Below, piece after piece: positions 10,217 to 20,741 of a stretch of 64,000 bases of DNA (within the stretch, counting starts at the first letter, position 1; each line of letters begins with the position of its first letter). The notes under the pieces were generated by a model. The model saw only the letters and a program-made list of their open reading frames with translations, did not search any database and was not told the DNA's origin. The translations under genes were made by a program, and so were the position numbers. Source of the DNA: Diabrotica undecimpunctata (taxonomy: Eukaryota; Arthropoda; Insecta; Coleoptera; Chrysomelidae); contig NC_092808.1 in the NCBI RefSeq assembly GCF_040954645.1, positions 116,786,049 through 116,850,048 of the forward strand. The letters are read 5' to 3'.

Positions 10217-12456
10217 GTTTATTTCACGAAAAATGGTTGAGTGCTTAATAATTGCAATAAAACCCGACCGCAAGTTTCCCAGCTTATTCAACATTAGTTG
10301 AGCAGGTAAGTATTCAGGTAAAATTGAAGCTACTGTGGAGTGTCGTTATCTTATTTTTATAATAAATTCCTGGTAATATAAAAACGATTAAAAAATTGTA
10401 TAAAATTATAAAACCGATTAGAATACATTTTATTTCATAAAGTTTTATAGTAAACATTTTAACAGTGAGTTTCACTATTAATGGTTGATCTTTTAATAAC
10501 CACAATAAGTTTGTTGATCGTTAAGTATTTCCTGGAATAATTATGCAGGTTCCCTCTATTCTGTATAATTTGTGAAAGTATATAAAACCGATGAGAAATT
10601 TTTAAATATACATTTTGTTTTATTTATTTGAAAGTGTTACAAGTGTTACCAGTGTTATACCTATTTATACCTATAAAACAGCATTATGTGGCGTCCGTGG
10701 AAAAACATTGAGGGTGCTTCTTTCAGTGTTCCAGCAAAGAAAAAGCATTTATCTGCTGACGCTAGAGAAATCGTAAAAAAATATATAGTTCTTTACTTAC
10801 AAGAGAACTTACTGCTAATACTGCTGCCAGTGAAATATCTGATTTAACGAAAATACCTCTAACCACAGTGAGAGTCCCGTTAAGTCAAGAAGGAAGTGTA
10901 AGGATGCAGGTTCTACCAAATGTATTGACCAAAGTGATAAGGACTTAATAAGACGAAAAATTTACACAATGTACGAAGAGCAACGGATACCTTCATTAGA
11001 AGCTTTAAAAAAATGGCTTAATAATGATGATACACAAAAAAACTGTAGCCGCATTAGTCTTTGGAGGATTTTGTCTAAAATGGGCTTCAGATATCGTACA
11101 ATTGACAAAAGGCAAGTGCTTATGGAGTCCCATCGTTTACAAAAGTGGCGTACTGAATATATAACTTCCATAAGAAAGTACCGTACAGAAGATCGACCAA
11201 TAATTTATCTGGACGGGACATGGTTTGACACTCATGAAACACCATCCAAAGTATGGTCCGATTCTTCCAACAGGTGTCAAACAAAAGCTCCATCAAAGAA
11301 AGGGAAAAGAATAACAATTTTACATGCAGGATCAGAAAATGGTTGGGTCCCAAATGCCTTATTGCTTTCTGCAAAGAACATTAAAGACTCCTGCTTGGAC
11401 TACCATGAGGATACAACGGCAGAGCTTTTTGAGCAATGGTTTAAGAATTGTCTTATACCTAACCTTCCTCAAAATAGTGTGATAGTAATGGACAATGCAA
11501 GTTACCACAGTCGTCAATTACATAATTCTCTAAGTGCAAATAACACGAAAATTGAAATTCAAAACTACCTGTTAGAAAACGATATATATTTTGAAGAAAG
11601 TTATTTAAAAAATGAACTGTTAGAAGCGTTAAAATCATTTTCTATTAAAAAAGTATATGTTTGTGACGCATTGGCCGAGGACATGGGACATACAGTGTTA
11701 CGGCTTTCGCCCTACTATTGTTTATTTGATCCCATAGAGCATATGTGGTACCAACTAAAGTCAAATGTTAGGTCACAAAATGTTTCTCCAACTTTAAGTG
11801 GTAGTGTAGTCGAATTAATAGGAAAATGTGTTGATGATATCTCCCCAGAAAGTTGGAAAAATTCAGTACGCTATGTAATGAACGTAGGAAATTTATATGT
11901 TACTTTGAATCACATAATTAAACCAATTGTTATCAATCTTGAAGAGGATAGCGACAGCGAAACAGAATTAGGTATTTAGGAATTTATAAATATATTGTGG
12001 TTATTTTGGGTATTTTTTTTGTAAATATTAACTTGTATATATTTTTCTATATTTTTTTTAATTCATCTATTTTTTGTACATTATGTATTCGTTTGTATGT
12101 ATATACTGTAAATAGAACTATTATTACTGTACATTTTTAACGATATCCGATTAGAAAGAGCAGAAACTTTTAAACACGTCAGTTTTTTGCTGACAGTCCT
12201 AAGCCTGTAAAAAGTGTGAAAGAAAAAAGCCCTTTCTGAATTTAGATCCATATACTACAATTATTCACGTAGAATAAAAAAACTACTTTCTTCATGTTAA
12301 AAATTGTTCAATTATCAAGTATATTCACTTGAACAACCTGAAAATACCATATGAAATAATTTAATAAATTTTTATAATCGTATAGAGACTCTTGTATACA
12401 CAATAGGATCAACTCAGGTAACCATTAAGCACTCAACCATTTTTCGTGAAACAAAC
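10217..12456 (+). mobile_element. Long-spacer IS630/Tc1/mariner element, copy A, near complete
   Basis: Inverted repeats of about 32 bp begin GTTTATTTCACGAAAAATGG at 10217 and end inverted at 12456. TA dinucleotides flank both sides (10215-10216, 12457-12458), the target duplication of this superfamily. One transposase gene lies inside on the plus strand. The spacing between the second Asp and the Glu of the catalytic triad is about 81 residues, far longer than the 34-41 of classical mariner/Tc1, and is like the DD82E group known as Sailor. It is nested in Penelope-derived sequence inside the piggyBac element. Confidence 0.85.
10685..11979 (+). pseudogene. Long-spacer DDE transposase (DD82E-like), one frameshift
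   Basis: Starts at ATG 10685 (MWRPWKNIEGASF). The frame breaks near 10785-10900, then is open from about 10885 through the stop at 11977-11979. N-terminal helix-turn-helix region with RIPSLEALKKWL and SRISLWRILSKMGF. Catalytic core: IYLDGTW (first Asp, about 11210), VIVMDNASYHS (second Asp, about 11490), and LRLSPYYCLFDPIEHMW (Glu, about 11738). The usual Glu after the first Asp in LDETW is Gly here, and the usual N of NPIE is Asp. C-terminus is acidic. The triad is present, but the N-terminal frameshift makes this copy defective. Confidence 0.8.
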
Positions 12457-12458
12457 TA

Positions 12459-13170
12459 TACCAATTCCACAGTTGTATATTTCAACATCTCCCACTGTTA
12501 GTCAGTTGGTCTTTAGTAACGCTTTTACATATTAGTTTTATAGTTCTCCCATTGACTGGGGGTTTAACTGAACTACTTAAATTATACCCCATTTATAACT
12601 GCTTTCAATTTTGTTTTAATTTTTAGTATTTCAATTTCATAGTCAGATTTCTTCTCTTTTTTACAGTATTGATAGTGCCTGGTAAACCAGTTTATTGTAG
12701 TCAACCACACACTGTCTAATAGATTATTTAGTCTATTTCTTTTATTCACACTTTATGTCCACTTCATTTGCTCTCAAACTAACAACCTTATTATTACAGA
12801 CAGGTGTAAGTGTTAGATCTGGATTATGCAATCTAGTTAAATTAAAATATTCTATATGTCATATTTCATAAGCTCATTTTCTATAGTAGTGTTAGTTGGA
12901 CCTTTGGTCAATGCCAGCTTACTTACACAGAATTTTAATATGTGCAGATCACATATCCATGATTGTGACTGCCCATCAAAGCTGTCATATGTCACATGTA
13001 ACCTTAACATTTCCGTTAAATACCTTTCTCTCTCCTGTTGCCGACAAGAATTTGACGAAGTAAGTCTAAAACGTTAATCACAAAAAACTTTTATCATCCA
13101 TTACCTTCAAGTATTTTATCGAAGTTAATCAATTTTCTTCAAAATAAAAAAAACGTTTCTTGGCTTATTT
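12459..13170 (+). other. Probable Penelope 3' region after the nested transposon
   Basis: AT-rich, no open coding frame. It links the GIY-YIG fragment (ending 9965, interrupted at 10216) with the hammerhead-like motif at 13176, so it is most simply the 3' untranslated/LTR part of the same Penelope copy. Inference from order and orientation only. Confidence 0.4.
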
Positions 13171-13175
13171 CAGAT

Positions 13176-13213
13176 GCTCCTGATGATGCTGTAGAAAGCG
13201 AAAGTACTTGGGC
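13176..13213 (+). ncRNA. Hammerhead-ribozyme-like motif of a Penelope-like element
   Basis: Conserved boxes CTGATGA (13180-13186) and GAAA (13200-13203) are separated by a 3-bp stem II, GCT (13188-13190) with AGC (13197-13199) and a 6-nt loop. Stem III is the minimal AGTACT (13203-13208). Stem I forms between GCTC (13176-13179) and GGGC (13210-13213), with predicted cleavage after U13209. One nucleotide (T13187) is unpaired between the core and stem II. Penelope-like elements are known to carry type I hammerheads in their LTRs. Orientation agrees with the GIY-YIG fragment upstream. Confidence 0.55.
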
Positions 13214-13239
13214 AAAATTTGATTATTAAAATTGTGCTC

Positions 13240-13644
13240 GATATTTGCCTTTAATTTTTCAAAGTTCATTTATTCGAGCATTCAATCAACCTTATGTCAG
13301 TCTATATATTTGTTTGTACTTTCCACAATCATTTCTAACATTTCGAACAGCTTTATTCACAAAATATTTCCAAATGTCACTGGGAGTCTTCAAGTCACGT
13401 GTAGGTAATCTCGACATCGGCAAACGTACTACGAACTTTTCTTGTCTTGGTCTAACTCTATGGTATTACTTCCACTTTCTTCTTCCTCGTCTGTCACATC
13501 TTGTTCCGATTCACTTCCGCCATCACTTTCCTTAATTTGATCGATTTCGTTTTCACTTCCCTAAACGCCAAAATAATCTTCATCGTCGGTAGGAACCATT
13601 TGCCATAATTCCAACAAGCGTTTTTGATGGGCTTTAAAGGACAT
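13240..13644 (-). pseudogene. piggyBac transposase N-terminus, degenerate
   Basis: Minus strand from ATG at 13644-13642: MSFKAHQKRLLELWQMVPTD, then an acidic stretch (SESEQDVTDEEEESGS) typical of piggyBac N-termini, with a TAG after DDEDYFGV. Further left, around 13330-13290, EMIVESTNKYID matches the segment entering the catalytic domain. The rest of the domain is gone, replaced by the Penelope insertion. Position next to the right terminal repeat is as expected. Confidence 0.65.
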
Positions 13645-13925
13645 CTATAAATAAGAATTGACAAAAACTTATATAATGCAATAATAAGATGCTAAATATT
13701 TACCTGATCTGCAAGTTATGCCAACACGTAATAGCTACACCGTTAGTAGATACGGAGTCACGCACCGAAAATAACTATAAAACTCACACAACTCTACCCA
13801 GGCGGGTAAGAATGTACACTACAATACTATAAAGTGGCAATAGAAAAATAACAGTTATTTGTATATCCCGAATGAATAATTTTGTCGTCGGTGTGTGACA
13901 CCGATAGCGACTAACGGAGGGTTAA

Positions 13926-14227
13926 GAAGGATAAAAAAAATAAGATAAACCTCTAAAAAAAAAGCAAATACACTTACCTGATAATATCTCTGTATATTTC
14001 TATCATATTTACCTTATGATTAGTTACCAGAAGAAAGGAAGAATATAGGAGAGTATTAAATAAGTAATGGCTACAAATTAACAATTTTTATTACTCAAAA
14101 GTTCAGCCAGGTAAACGTATTATCGAATTGCAATATATAAGTCAAGTAAACATAAAAAACAAACAGCAATAAATCAAAAATACAAATTCAGATAAATCAT
14201 TATCAAGTAAATAGGTCTAAAATTATA
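13926..14227. other. AT-rich spacer between two DNA transposons
   Basis: No coding potential or repeat structure recognised. Confidence 0.4.
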
Positions 14228-14514
14228 GTATATTTGAAGAATAAGCTGGAGTAAATTCTCAGAAAAAAAACTAAATTGTTAAGCATATTTTAGTACGTGT
14301 GCTTTTCGTACAACGTCAATATTTTAGCTTATTTTACGTTGGGTTTGACTACTTAAATAGAAATTTTTCCATGTCACATGGACTATCGTAAAATTTAAAT
14401 ACCTGCTATTGTTAGAACTGTGTAGGCTAGGGATGATTCAGCTGGTCATAGACGTACTTTAAGGGTATTACATTATTCGTTTCGGTTTGTTAGATATTTA
14501 AACCATTTTCAACG

Positions 14515-14520
<6 letters not shown>

Positions 14521-14584
<64 letters not shown>
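14521..14584. repeat. AT microsatellite
   Basis: About 32 AT units in the 5' part of DDE element copy B. Confidence 0.95.
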
Positions 14585-14586
<2 letters not shown>

Positions 14587-15003
14587 GTTTATTTTAGTAA
14601 CGTTATTTATGGTTATTTTTGTCGTTATGATAATGACCCATTAAATAACAAGAAAAGAAAGAAACTCTTAAAATACGTAGGTATTTAGTTAATGGTCTTT
14701 TGATAGTTTAGATAGAAAAAGTCGATTAGCGAAAGATGGTTTCTGATAAATGTGAACGCTATCTTAAATAGTATAAATTTCGATTTTGTTTGGAAAACCA
14801 ATGATTAATAAAATGGTTAATGGTCTTTAAATAGTCATTCATTAATATCAGAAGTTGAATTATTTATCACTTAACGAAAAGAGTGTTATCCTTAATGTCT
14901 ACAATTATTTTAAGTAACACAATCCTTCCAATACTGTTGATAGTATAGTTGAAATTTCGTCTAAAGTAATAGGATAATTCAAAATCAACTGTATATAACA
15001 TTT

Positions 15004-15974
15004 TAAAAGAGGAAAAATCAGCTCTTATATCGCCACCCAAACCGAGACCTGGAAGACCAAAATTGTCGAAAGTGAATGTGGATGAATTTTTTAAAAATGC
15101 AATTCGTAGAATGGTCCACTCATTTTTTTTAACAAATACCAACTTTAGATAAAGTTTTACAAGCCATTAGCGACGATCCCGATTTACCCACAATAAGTAG
15201 AGACAAACTTTGGAAAGTTTTGCATTTGTAGGGAGAGTTTGGAAAGACAAAACTATAAAAAAATGTCGACAAGCATTTCTGGAAGGATATTCAACTGGTT
15301 TCAAGGAACCAACAGGTAAAGGTCGACGATTAATTGTTACCCATATAGGTAGTATGAATGGATTTCTTAAGGAGGGTTTACTTTTATTTGAATCAAAAAA
15401 GACCTATGATTATCACAAAGAGATGAACGGAGACGTGTTTGAAGAATATTTCGAACAGATGATTGAATTCATACCTAAAAATTTAGTTATTGTGATGGAC
15501 AATGCAAGTTACCACTCTAGATTAGTTGAACGTTTACCAACTACTCAATGGAGGAAAGATGAAATTGCAATGTGGTTAACTTCTAAGAATTTAATCTTTG
15601 ACGATACAATGACAAAAGCAGAATTATTAGAGATTGCTAAAATTGACGAGATAGCCAAAAAACGAGGAATTGAAATACTTCGCCTACCACCGTATCATTG
15701 CGAGCTAAATCCGATTGAATTAGTATGGGCCGAAGATAAAGGTAATGTTGCTCGAAATAATACAACTTTTAAATTGTCAGATGTTAGTATTCTTTTTCAT
15801 AAATCAATATCCGAAGTAACGACTGAACATTGGCAAAAATGTATTAATCACGTTATAAATATTGAGAAAAATATGTGGGAGCTTGATCATGTAATAGATA
15901 GCAGTATAGGACCTATAATAATTCATCCCGGATCGGATAACACTTCGTCTGAAACAGAATATGAGGAAGCTTAA
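15004..15974 (+). pseudogene. Long-spacer DDE transposase lacking the first catalytic Asp
   Basis: Upstream frame has PPKPRPGRPKLSKVN (AT-hook-like GRP) and DLPTISRDKLWKVL, the helix-turn-helix end. After a frame change at about 15225 the core resumes at GRVWKDKTIKKCRQAF, with the segment bearing the YLDETW Asp deleted. Then GKGRRLIVTHIGS, DYHKEMNGD, VIVMDNASYHS (second Asp, about 15499) and LRLPPYHCELNPIELVW (Glu, about 15718). Spacer D to E is about 72 residues, shorter than copy A by a gap before LPPYH. Stop at 15972-15974. Inactive because the first Asp is missing. Confidence 0.8.
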
Positions 15975-16430
15975 CTTTAAACTGTAGCTCAGAAGTTTAT
16001 TTTACATTTGAAATAATTACCGTCAACTTCATTGTTTATTTTTTATTTATTTTTTATCGCTAATATAATTTTCATTCTTATTTCCAATATTATTAGTACT
16101 AAGAATATTATTATTTAATTATAGGAATATAAAAAAACTTACAGTTTTTGTGTATGTATTTTACGTTTCAGTATAATTTATTGTATTTTATTATTTTATA
16201 TTAACTGTATGTTTCACAAATAATAGAATTTTTATTCTTTTTATGTGTTTTTTTTTATTTTAAACCAGTATTGGATTGGATTAATTTCTTTGTTCTAAAT
16301 ATCCAAATAAATTTAACGCAAACTTTTCTTTTAAGATTACGTTTTAGTTAGAAGATGTGCACGCCTATGTATTTTGAGGTTCGAAGATGAGTATTCTGAG
16401 AATTTACTCCAGCTTATTCTTCAAATATAC

Positions 16431-17352
16431 TATAGGTGAAATACCTTTATAACTGGGTAAAACTGCAAAATGAATTATTAAAATGGTGAAATCTAGCAAA
16501 ATACTTAGACATTACCTCAGTTATAGCATACAAATTAGTTAGCTAAACAAAAGGGTACAACAATTCCCTTTTTTCACTAGAGCACTGACATGCTAACTGT
16601 TAGGCTGTCTTTAGCTGTACAAAGATTATTGTGGGTACCAGTAAAAATTTAAAGTGCATAATACCCTATTGAAAAATCCTGCACGGTACTGAAAAAGATA
16701 TGTAGGCAATAAAAGTTAACATGTGCACTTCTTTAACTGACCAGAACGAAGCCATTTAGCGATCTTATCTTTAACATTTGGACAAGTTTTAGAACAATTT
16801 TCAACTTAAATAGTATTTGTGTAGACTTTACTAACTAATTTTTAACTGAATTAAAAACCATCACTTTACTTTATCTTGGTTTAAATACTGCACTTTATTG
16901 CGGAACAAAACCTAGAAACGGGCCAAGCCTGAACGGCACTTCACCGTCTTCTTCGGCTGCTCCCTGAGAAGTGAAATCATCACTCTCCAATCATTCTATT
17001 TACCAGCATAAGAGAAAAGATTCTCATTTATTTACTGCGTAAATATCTAGAGATCAAACGAAAGAGCAATTTGTTTATTATAAACAGACTCCAAAATGTT
17101 TACATTATCAATCTCAGAAACGCAAAAAAAGATCTTAACAGTTTATTTTCGGTTTTTATGGTATACGGGGTGAAACGAAATTGCTAAAACTTCATTATGG
17201 AACGTGTACTTCGGTGTTCAGAGAGAAAAATGCCACTGAACATCTAAAAATAATACGAACAAATAATTTAGCTGACAATGTCAGTTTGGGGACCCCAAAA
17301 AGTTTGTCACTTTAATCCCCGGGCTTTCTTCTAAAACCCACCTCGTAGGAAG
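16431..17352. other. Spacer, nothing recognised
   Basis: No coding frame, terminal repeat or RNA gene identified. Ends at the GAAG target site of the LTR element. Confidence 0.45.
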
Positions 17353-18010
17353 TGTCGCCAAGTGCTCGGTCAGAGTGACCAATGAGCATTCTTGGTCTGC
17401 ATCGCCCCGCCTACCTCGCCTATTCCAATTTTACCATTGGCCTTTTGGGTTGAAATTTTGTAAAATAATATGTATAACTATTAGTTGAATTCCAAGCCAA
17501 AGACAGCTCACCTCGGTCTGTCCTAGAGCCCTAAACTCTGGGGAGCCGATCAAAGGGGCTACTCCAACTACTCACAAAAACTCTGAGGCTTGTATCGTAT
17601 TTTCTACAAATCTGAGATTTATTTCTACAAGGTAAAATAGAGGGCCGTAGAGGTGTAGGAAGAAAACAAGTTTCTTGGTTAAAAAACATTCGTGAATGGA
17701 CACAGATAATAAATGCAGGACAATTATTCCATATTGCAGAAGATCGAGAAGCCTTCATAATGGTGATCGCCAACGTCGGATAATTCTGATATGGCACGCG
17801 AAGAAGAAGAATTTCTACAATAAGTCTACATTAGTTTTCATATAAGAGATTTATGTCAAGTCTTTATCAAGACTTGGTAATAATTCAACACACGTCCAGC
17901 TCTATATTGGATAAGTGCCTAGGGTGTGTCGTATACTACATACGAATACCCTAGTGCAGAGCGTACAGCGGAATAGACAATTTCAGAGATCTACTCCAGC
18001 TAAGACGACA
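17353..18010 (+). repeat. 5' LTR
   Basis: Aligns with 18624-20377 apart from insertions. It contains the 180-bp RTE-family fragment with its duplication. The segments CCTAGGGTGTGTCGTATACT and TCAAGACTTGG are shared by both LTRs. Confidence 0.75.
17631..17810 (+). mobile_element. 180-bp 3' fragment of the second RTE family, with 10-bp target duplication
   Basis: Matches the 3' end of the minus-strand RTE at 1508-3290: KIEGRRGVGRKQVSWLKNI, then a 3' UTR and an AAG tail. Flanked by ATTTCTACAA at 17621-17630 and 17811-17820. The 3' LTR (around 20160) shows the uninterrupted site, giving a built-in empty-site control. Confidence 0.85.
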
Positions 18011-18028
18011 TAGCGCCCAACAATGGAA
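18011..18028 (+). other. Primer-binding site of the LTR element
   Basis: TAGCGCCCAACAATGG begins at the base after the LTR terminal CA; TGGCGCCCAAC-type sites are usual primer-binding sites in insect LTR elements. One difference from the usual TGG start. Confidence 0.55.
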
Positions 18029-18609
18029 TTTATTTTGGACCTACGACCCAGCTCGATGCACACAAGGCAACACACCATAGACTTCAACATGGATTGAAGT
18101 CAAAAGAACAATGGGGAGAGCCACGAAGTATTAGAAAGCTATACTCTAACGCTCCGCCATTGAGCTTTCAAGCAGTCCTGATGCCTTACGTGTGCCAGAT
18201 GTCTCAACGAGTCAGCCTTCTTCGACGTTTGAGGCCCCGGAAGCTAATGGAAGGTCCCCCGTAGTAGCACGTAGTGCTTACCTGTTAACTGAACGCCATA
18301 TAGGAAGCAAGCTACAACCAGCTGGACGTAGTCATGGGAAACCTGAATGCAGAGAATAAGACAAACCCGCTGAGGCAAATGACACCGACTGTGGGTGGAG
18401 CCTGCCACAGAAGTAGAAGCAGTAACATCCGCCCTCCCAGGTTCAAGTTAAGTGTTGTGTGTTTTAAAGAGTTTTTAAATATTCTTTTTCTGTATTTTTT
18501 CGTCGTATCTTACTTATTTTTAACCTGCATTTTTTCGTCATATTTTACTTATTCTAAACTTGTATTTTCACTTAATTTTTAATAAAATTTTTGACAGCCT
18601 CAGAGTCTC
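18029..18609 (+). other. Non-coding interior of the LTR element
   Basis: No gag, protease or RT motif in any frame. Confidence 0.5.
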
Positions 18610-18623
18610 CAAAGGTGAGAGGA
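18610..18623 (+). other. Polypurine tract of the LTR element
   Basis: CAAAGGTGAGAGGA immediately before TGTAGCC of the 3' LTR. Confidence 0.6.
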
Positions 18624-20377
18624 TGTAGCCAAGTGCTCGATCAGAGCAATGAGCACTCTTGGCGCGCATCGCCCTTCCTCCCTTACCTATTCCAATTTAT
18701 GTATAAATATTAGTTGAATTCCAAGCCAAAGACTAACCACGGTAAAGGAGCGGGATCACTTCTCCGATTCTTTTACTCCTACAGCAGGAGTACCACAAGG
18801 TTCTGTGTTCACATATTACACATATTCTACAACAGTAACTTCCCCAACCCTCAATACACTAACACAACCACTTTGCTCTACGCAGATGATACAGCTCTCG
18901 TAACAACATTACGAGACGTTGACTCAATACTTGGGTTTGCTCGAATTCACCTTAACCTGATCGACAGGTGGTGTCGGAGATGAAAGTAACACCCAAGCCA
19001 AATAAAACTAAAATGATTCTCGTCAGACATCCATATCGCAGCCAATACATTACACCCATAATTTCCGAAAGACACAACCTTAGACTCTGGGGAGACCGAC
19101 TAGAGCTCCGAGACCGGATCGAATACCTCGGTGTGGTGTTTACCCAAACACTGAACTGGAGGGCCGATCTGGACATAGCCTGTAACAAGACTAGGAGCAG
19201 ACTCGGACTACTCAATGCTCCTTGTGGAAAATGGGTAAGAACACATCCACGATCACTCATACATACATATAAAACATTTATCAGGCCGGTCATCGAGTAT
19301 AGATCTATATTACGGTGCACCACCACCTTACACAACAATTACTTGCGTTGAAGAGAAGAATCCTACTTAGAGTAAATAACAAGCGACACGATTACCCTTT
19401 TGTCCTCATACATCACCTGTCGAACATCCAGCCCATAAATGAGAGGCTTTCCTCTCTAAGCAGGAGTTACACAATCAGCACCATCCGGGGCCAAAACCTC
19501 AGAGCCCAAAGCATTCTAAAAACTACCTGCTTATTCATCGGCAATGTATTCAGAAGAAGACCTTAACCCAAAATCTCCTTCCTTCCTGAAATTTTACTGG
19601 CTCTTGCCAGCAACGAACTTCCTTATGAATACATTGACATACAGAAGGCAACTCCCTTCTACTATCGTCGTCGCTATTAACTTTTAAATGCTCACTTCGA
19701 GCTTGCCTAGACAGCGACAACTGCCCTCACGCGATTGCGTTCAATACATTTACTAATTTATCAATTTGTAAACATATATATTCATTTTACACTAACTTAT
19801 TTTTTAGAGCAATAATTTCTGAAAAGGAACATTTAACCAATACCATTCATCTCTGATTGTCCAGTGCGCTCCTCCGACGACCAGTCACAACAAAACATCA
19901 GTGGATCTACGTAGCCAGGAAAAACCAGCCGTCATAAAAAAAACACGTCCTGAAGAGATGGAAAACCTATAACAGGACACAAAACTACAGACTAAAAGAA
20001 AACATCCACAGCGAGTATAAACTGACAATGAACTAAGCCAAAGACAGTTCACCTTGGTCTCTCCTAGAGCCCTAAACTCTAGGGAGCCGATCAACGGGGC
20101 TCTGCTCCAACTGCCAGACTCTGAGGCTTATATCGTATTTTCTACAAATTTTAGTTTTATTTCTACAATAAGTCTACATTAGTTTTTATACAAGAGATTT
20201 ATGCCAAGTCTTTATCAAGACTTGGCATAAATCTAATTTAATAATTAATATTCAACACACGTCCAGCTCTACATTGGATAAGTGCCTAGGGTGTGTCGTA
20301 TACTACACACAAATACCCTAGTGCAGAGCGTACCGCGGAGTAGACAATTTCAGAGGTTTACTCCACCTAAGACGACA
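18624..20377 (+). repeat. 3' LTR, split by a LINE insertion
   Basis: Pieces 18624-18733 and 20046-20377 rejoin to match the 5' LTR. The insertion between them carries an 11-bp duplication. Confidence 0.75.
18734..20034 (+). pseudogene. Jockey-type LINE RT fragment nested in the 3' LTR
   Basis: Flanked by AAGCCAAAGAC at 18723-18733 and 20035-20045. Begins in the RT: TPTAGVPQGSV (motif B) near 18776, then after a frameshift NTTTLLYADDTALV (catalytic motif C, about 18885), KPNKTKMILV and YLGVVFTQTLNWRADLDIA up to 19351, then further broken frames. No poly(A) tail is visible at its right end. Jockey-clade assignment is from these motifs. Confidence 0.75.
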
Positions 20378-20381
20378 GAAG

Positions 20382-20729
20382 GAGGGGACATCGATTTACT
20401 AAGAATCTGTACGCCGCGCCGTAGAAAAAAACATTTTAAAAGTAATGTCACTTAGACAATTTTGAAAAAAAAAATATACAACACTTTTTCTGCACAATAA
20501 ATCGTTCTCTTGGAAACAACGCTTGTTGCGACTGGCCATTTGGAGGGACGTTACGCGTGAAATCAATTTTTTAAATAAAATTGTATTAACTCGACGGAAA
20601 AAATTCTATATCTTCTATTCAAATGATCCTATCGATTTAAATTAAAATGCGTTTTATAGGTGAAGTCAGTTCTTTTAGATAAATAAACGTTGTTCGATTT
20701 CTGTCATTTTTTACGATTCTCATGACATC
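20382..20729. other. AT-rich spacer
   Basis: No recognised element; host sequence of the I-clade insertion. The sequence after the insertion (22091 on) continues it. Confidence 0.4.
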
Positions 20730-20741
20730 AATAAACTTTCT

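Larger units (their letters stand above)
8602..13925 (-). mobile_element. piggyBac element with intact ends, disrupted by nested insertions
   Basis: Terminal inverted repeats of 17 bp, CCCTCCGTTAGTCGCTA, lie at 8606-8622 and inverted at 13905-13921, flanked by TTAA duplications at 8602-8605 and 13922-13925, the hallmark of piggyBac insertion. The transposase runs leftward: an acidic N-terminus at the right, the C-terminal dimerisation and cysteine-rich region at the left. The middle of the gene, including the catalytic Asp residues, is missing and replaced by Penelope-like sequence that itself contains a 2.2-kb DNA transposon. The element cannot encode its own transposase but its ends look usable. 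Confidence 0.85.
14228..16430 (+). mobile_element. Long-spacer IS630/Tc1/mariner element, copy B, internally deleted
   Basis: Inverted repeats of about 37 bp start GTATATTTGAAGAATAAGCT at 14228 and end inverted at 16430, with TA at 14226-14227 and 16431-16432. The transposase is related to copy A in 10217-12456, but the terminal repeats differ, so this is a separate family of the same group. An AT microsatellite (14521-14584) sits in its 5' part. Confidence 0.85.
17353..20377 (+). mobile_element. Non-coding short LTR retrotransposon (TRIM/LARD-like) with nested insertions
   Basis: Two direct LTRs of roughly 440-470 bp (after subtracting insertions) flank a 613-bp interior. Both LTRs start TG and end CA (TGTCGCCAAG or TGTAGCCAAG to TAAGACGACA). 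GAAG lies just outside each end (17349-17352, 20378-20381), a 4-bp target duplication. A primer-binding-like TAGCGCCCAACAATGG follows the 5' LTR with no gap, and a purine tract precedes the 3' LTR. The interior has no gag or pol frame, so movement must depend on another element. Confidence 0.75.

Noticed and set aside
12856..13535. Plus-strand frames of 73 and 96 codons
   Set aside because: No motifs; the second is antisense to the piggyBac N-terminus.
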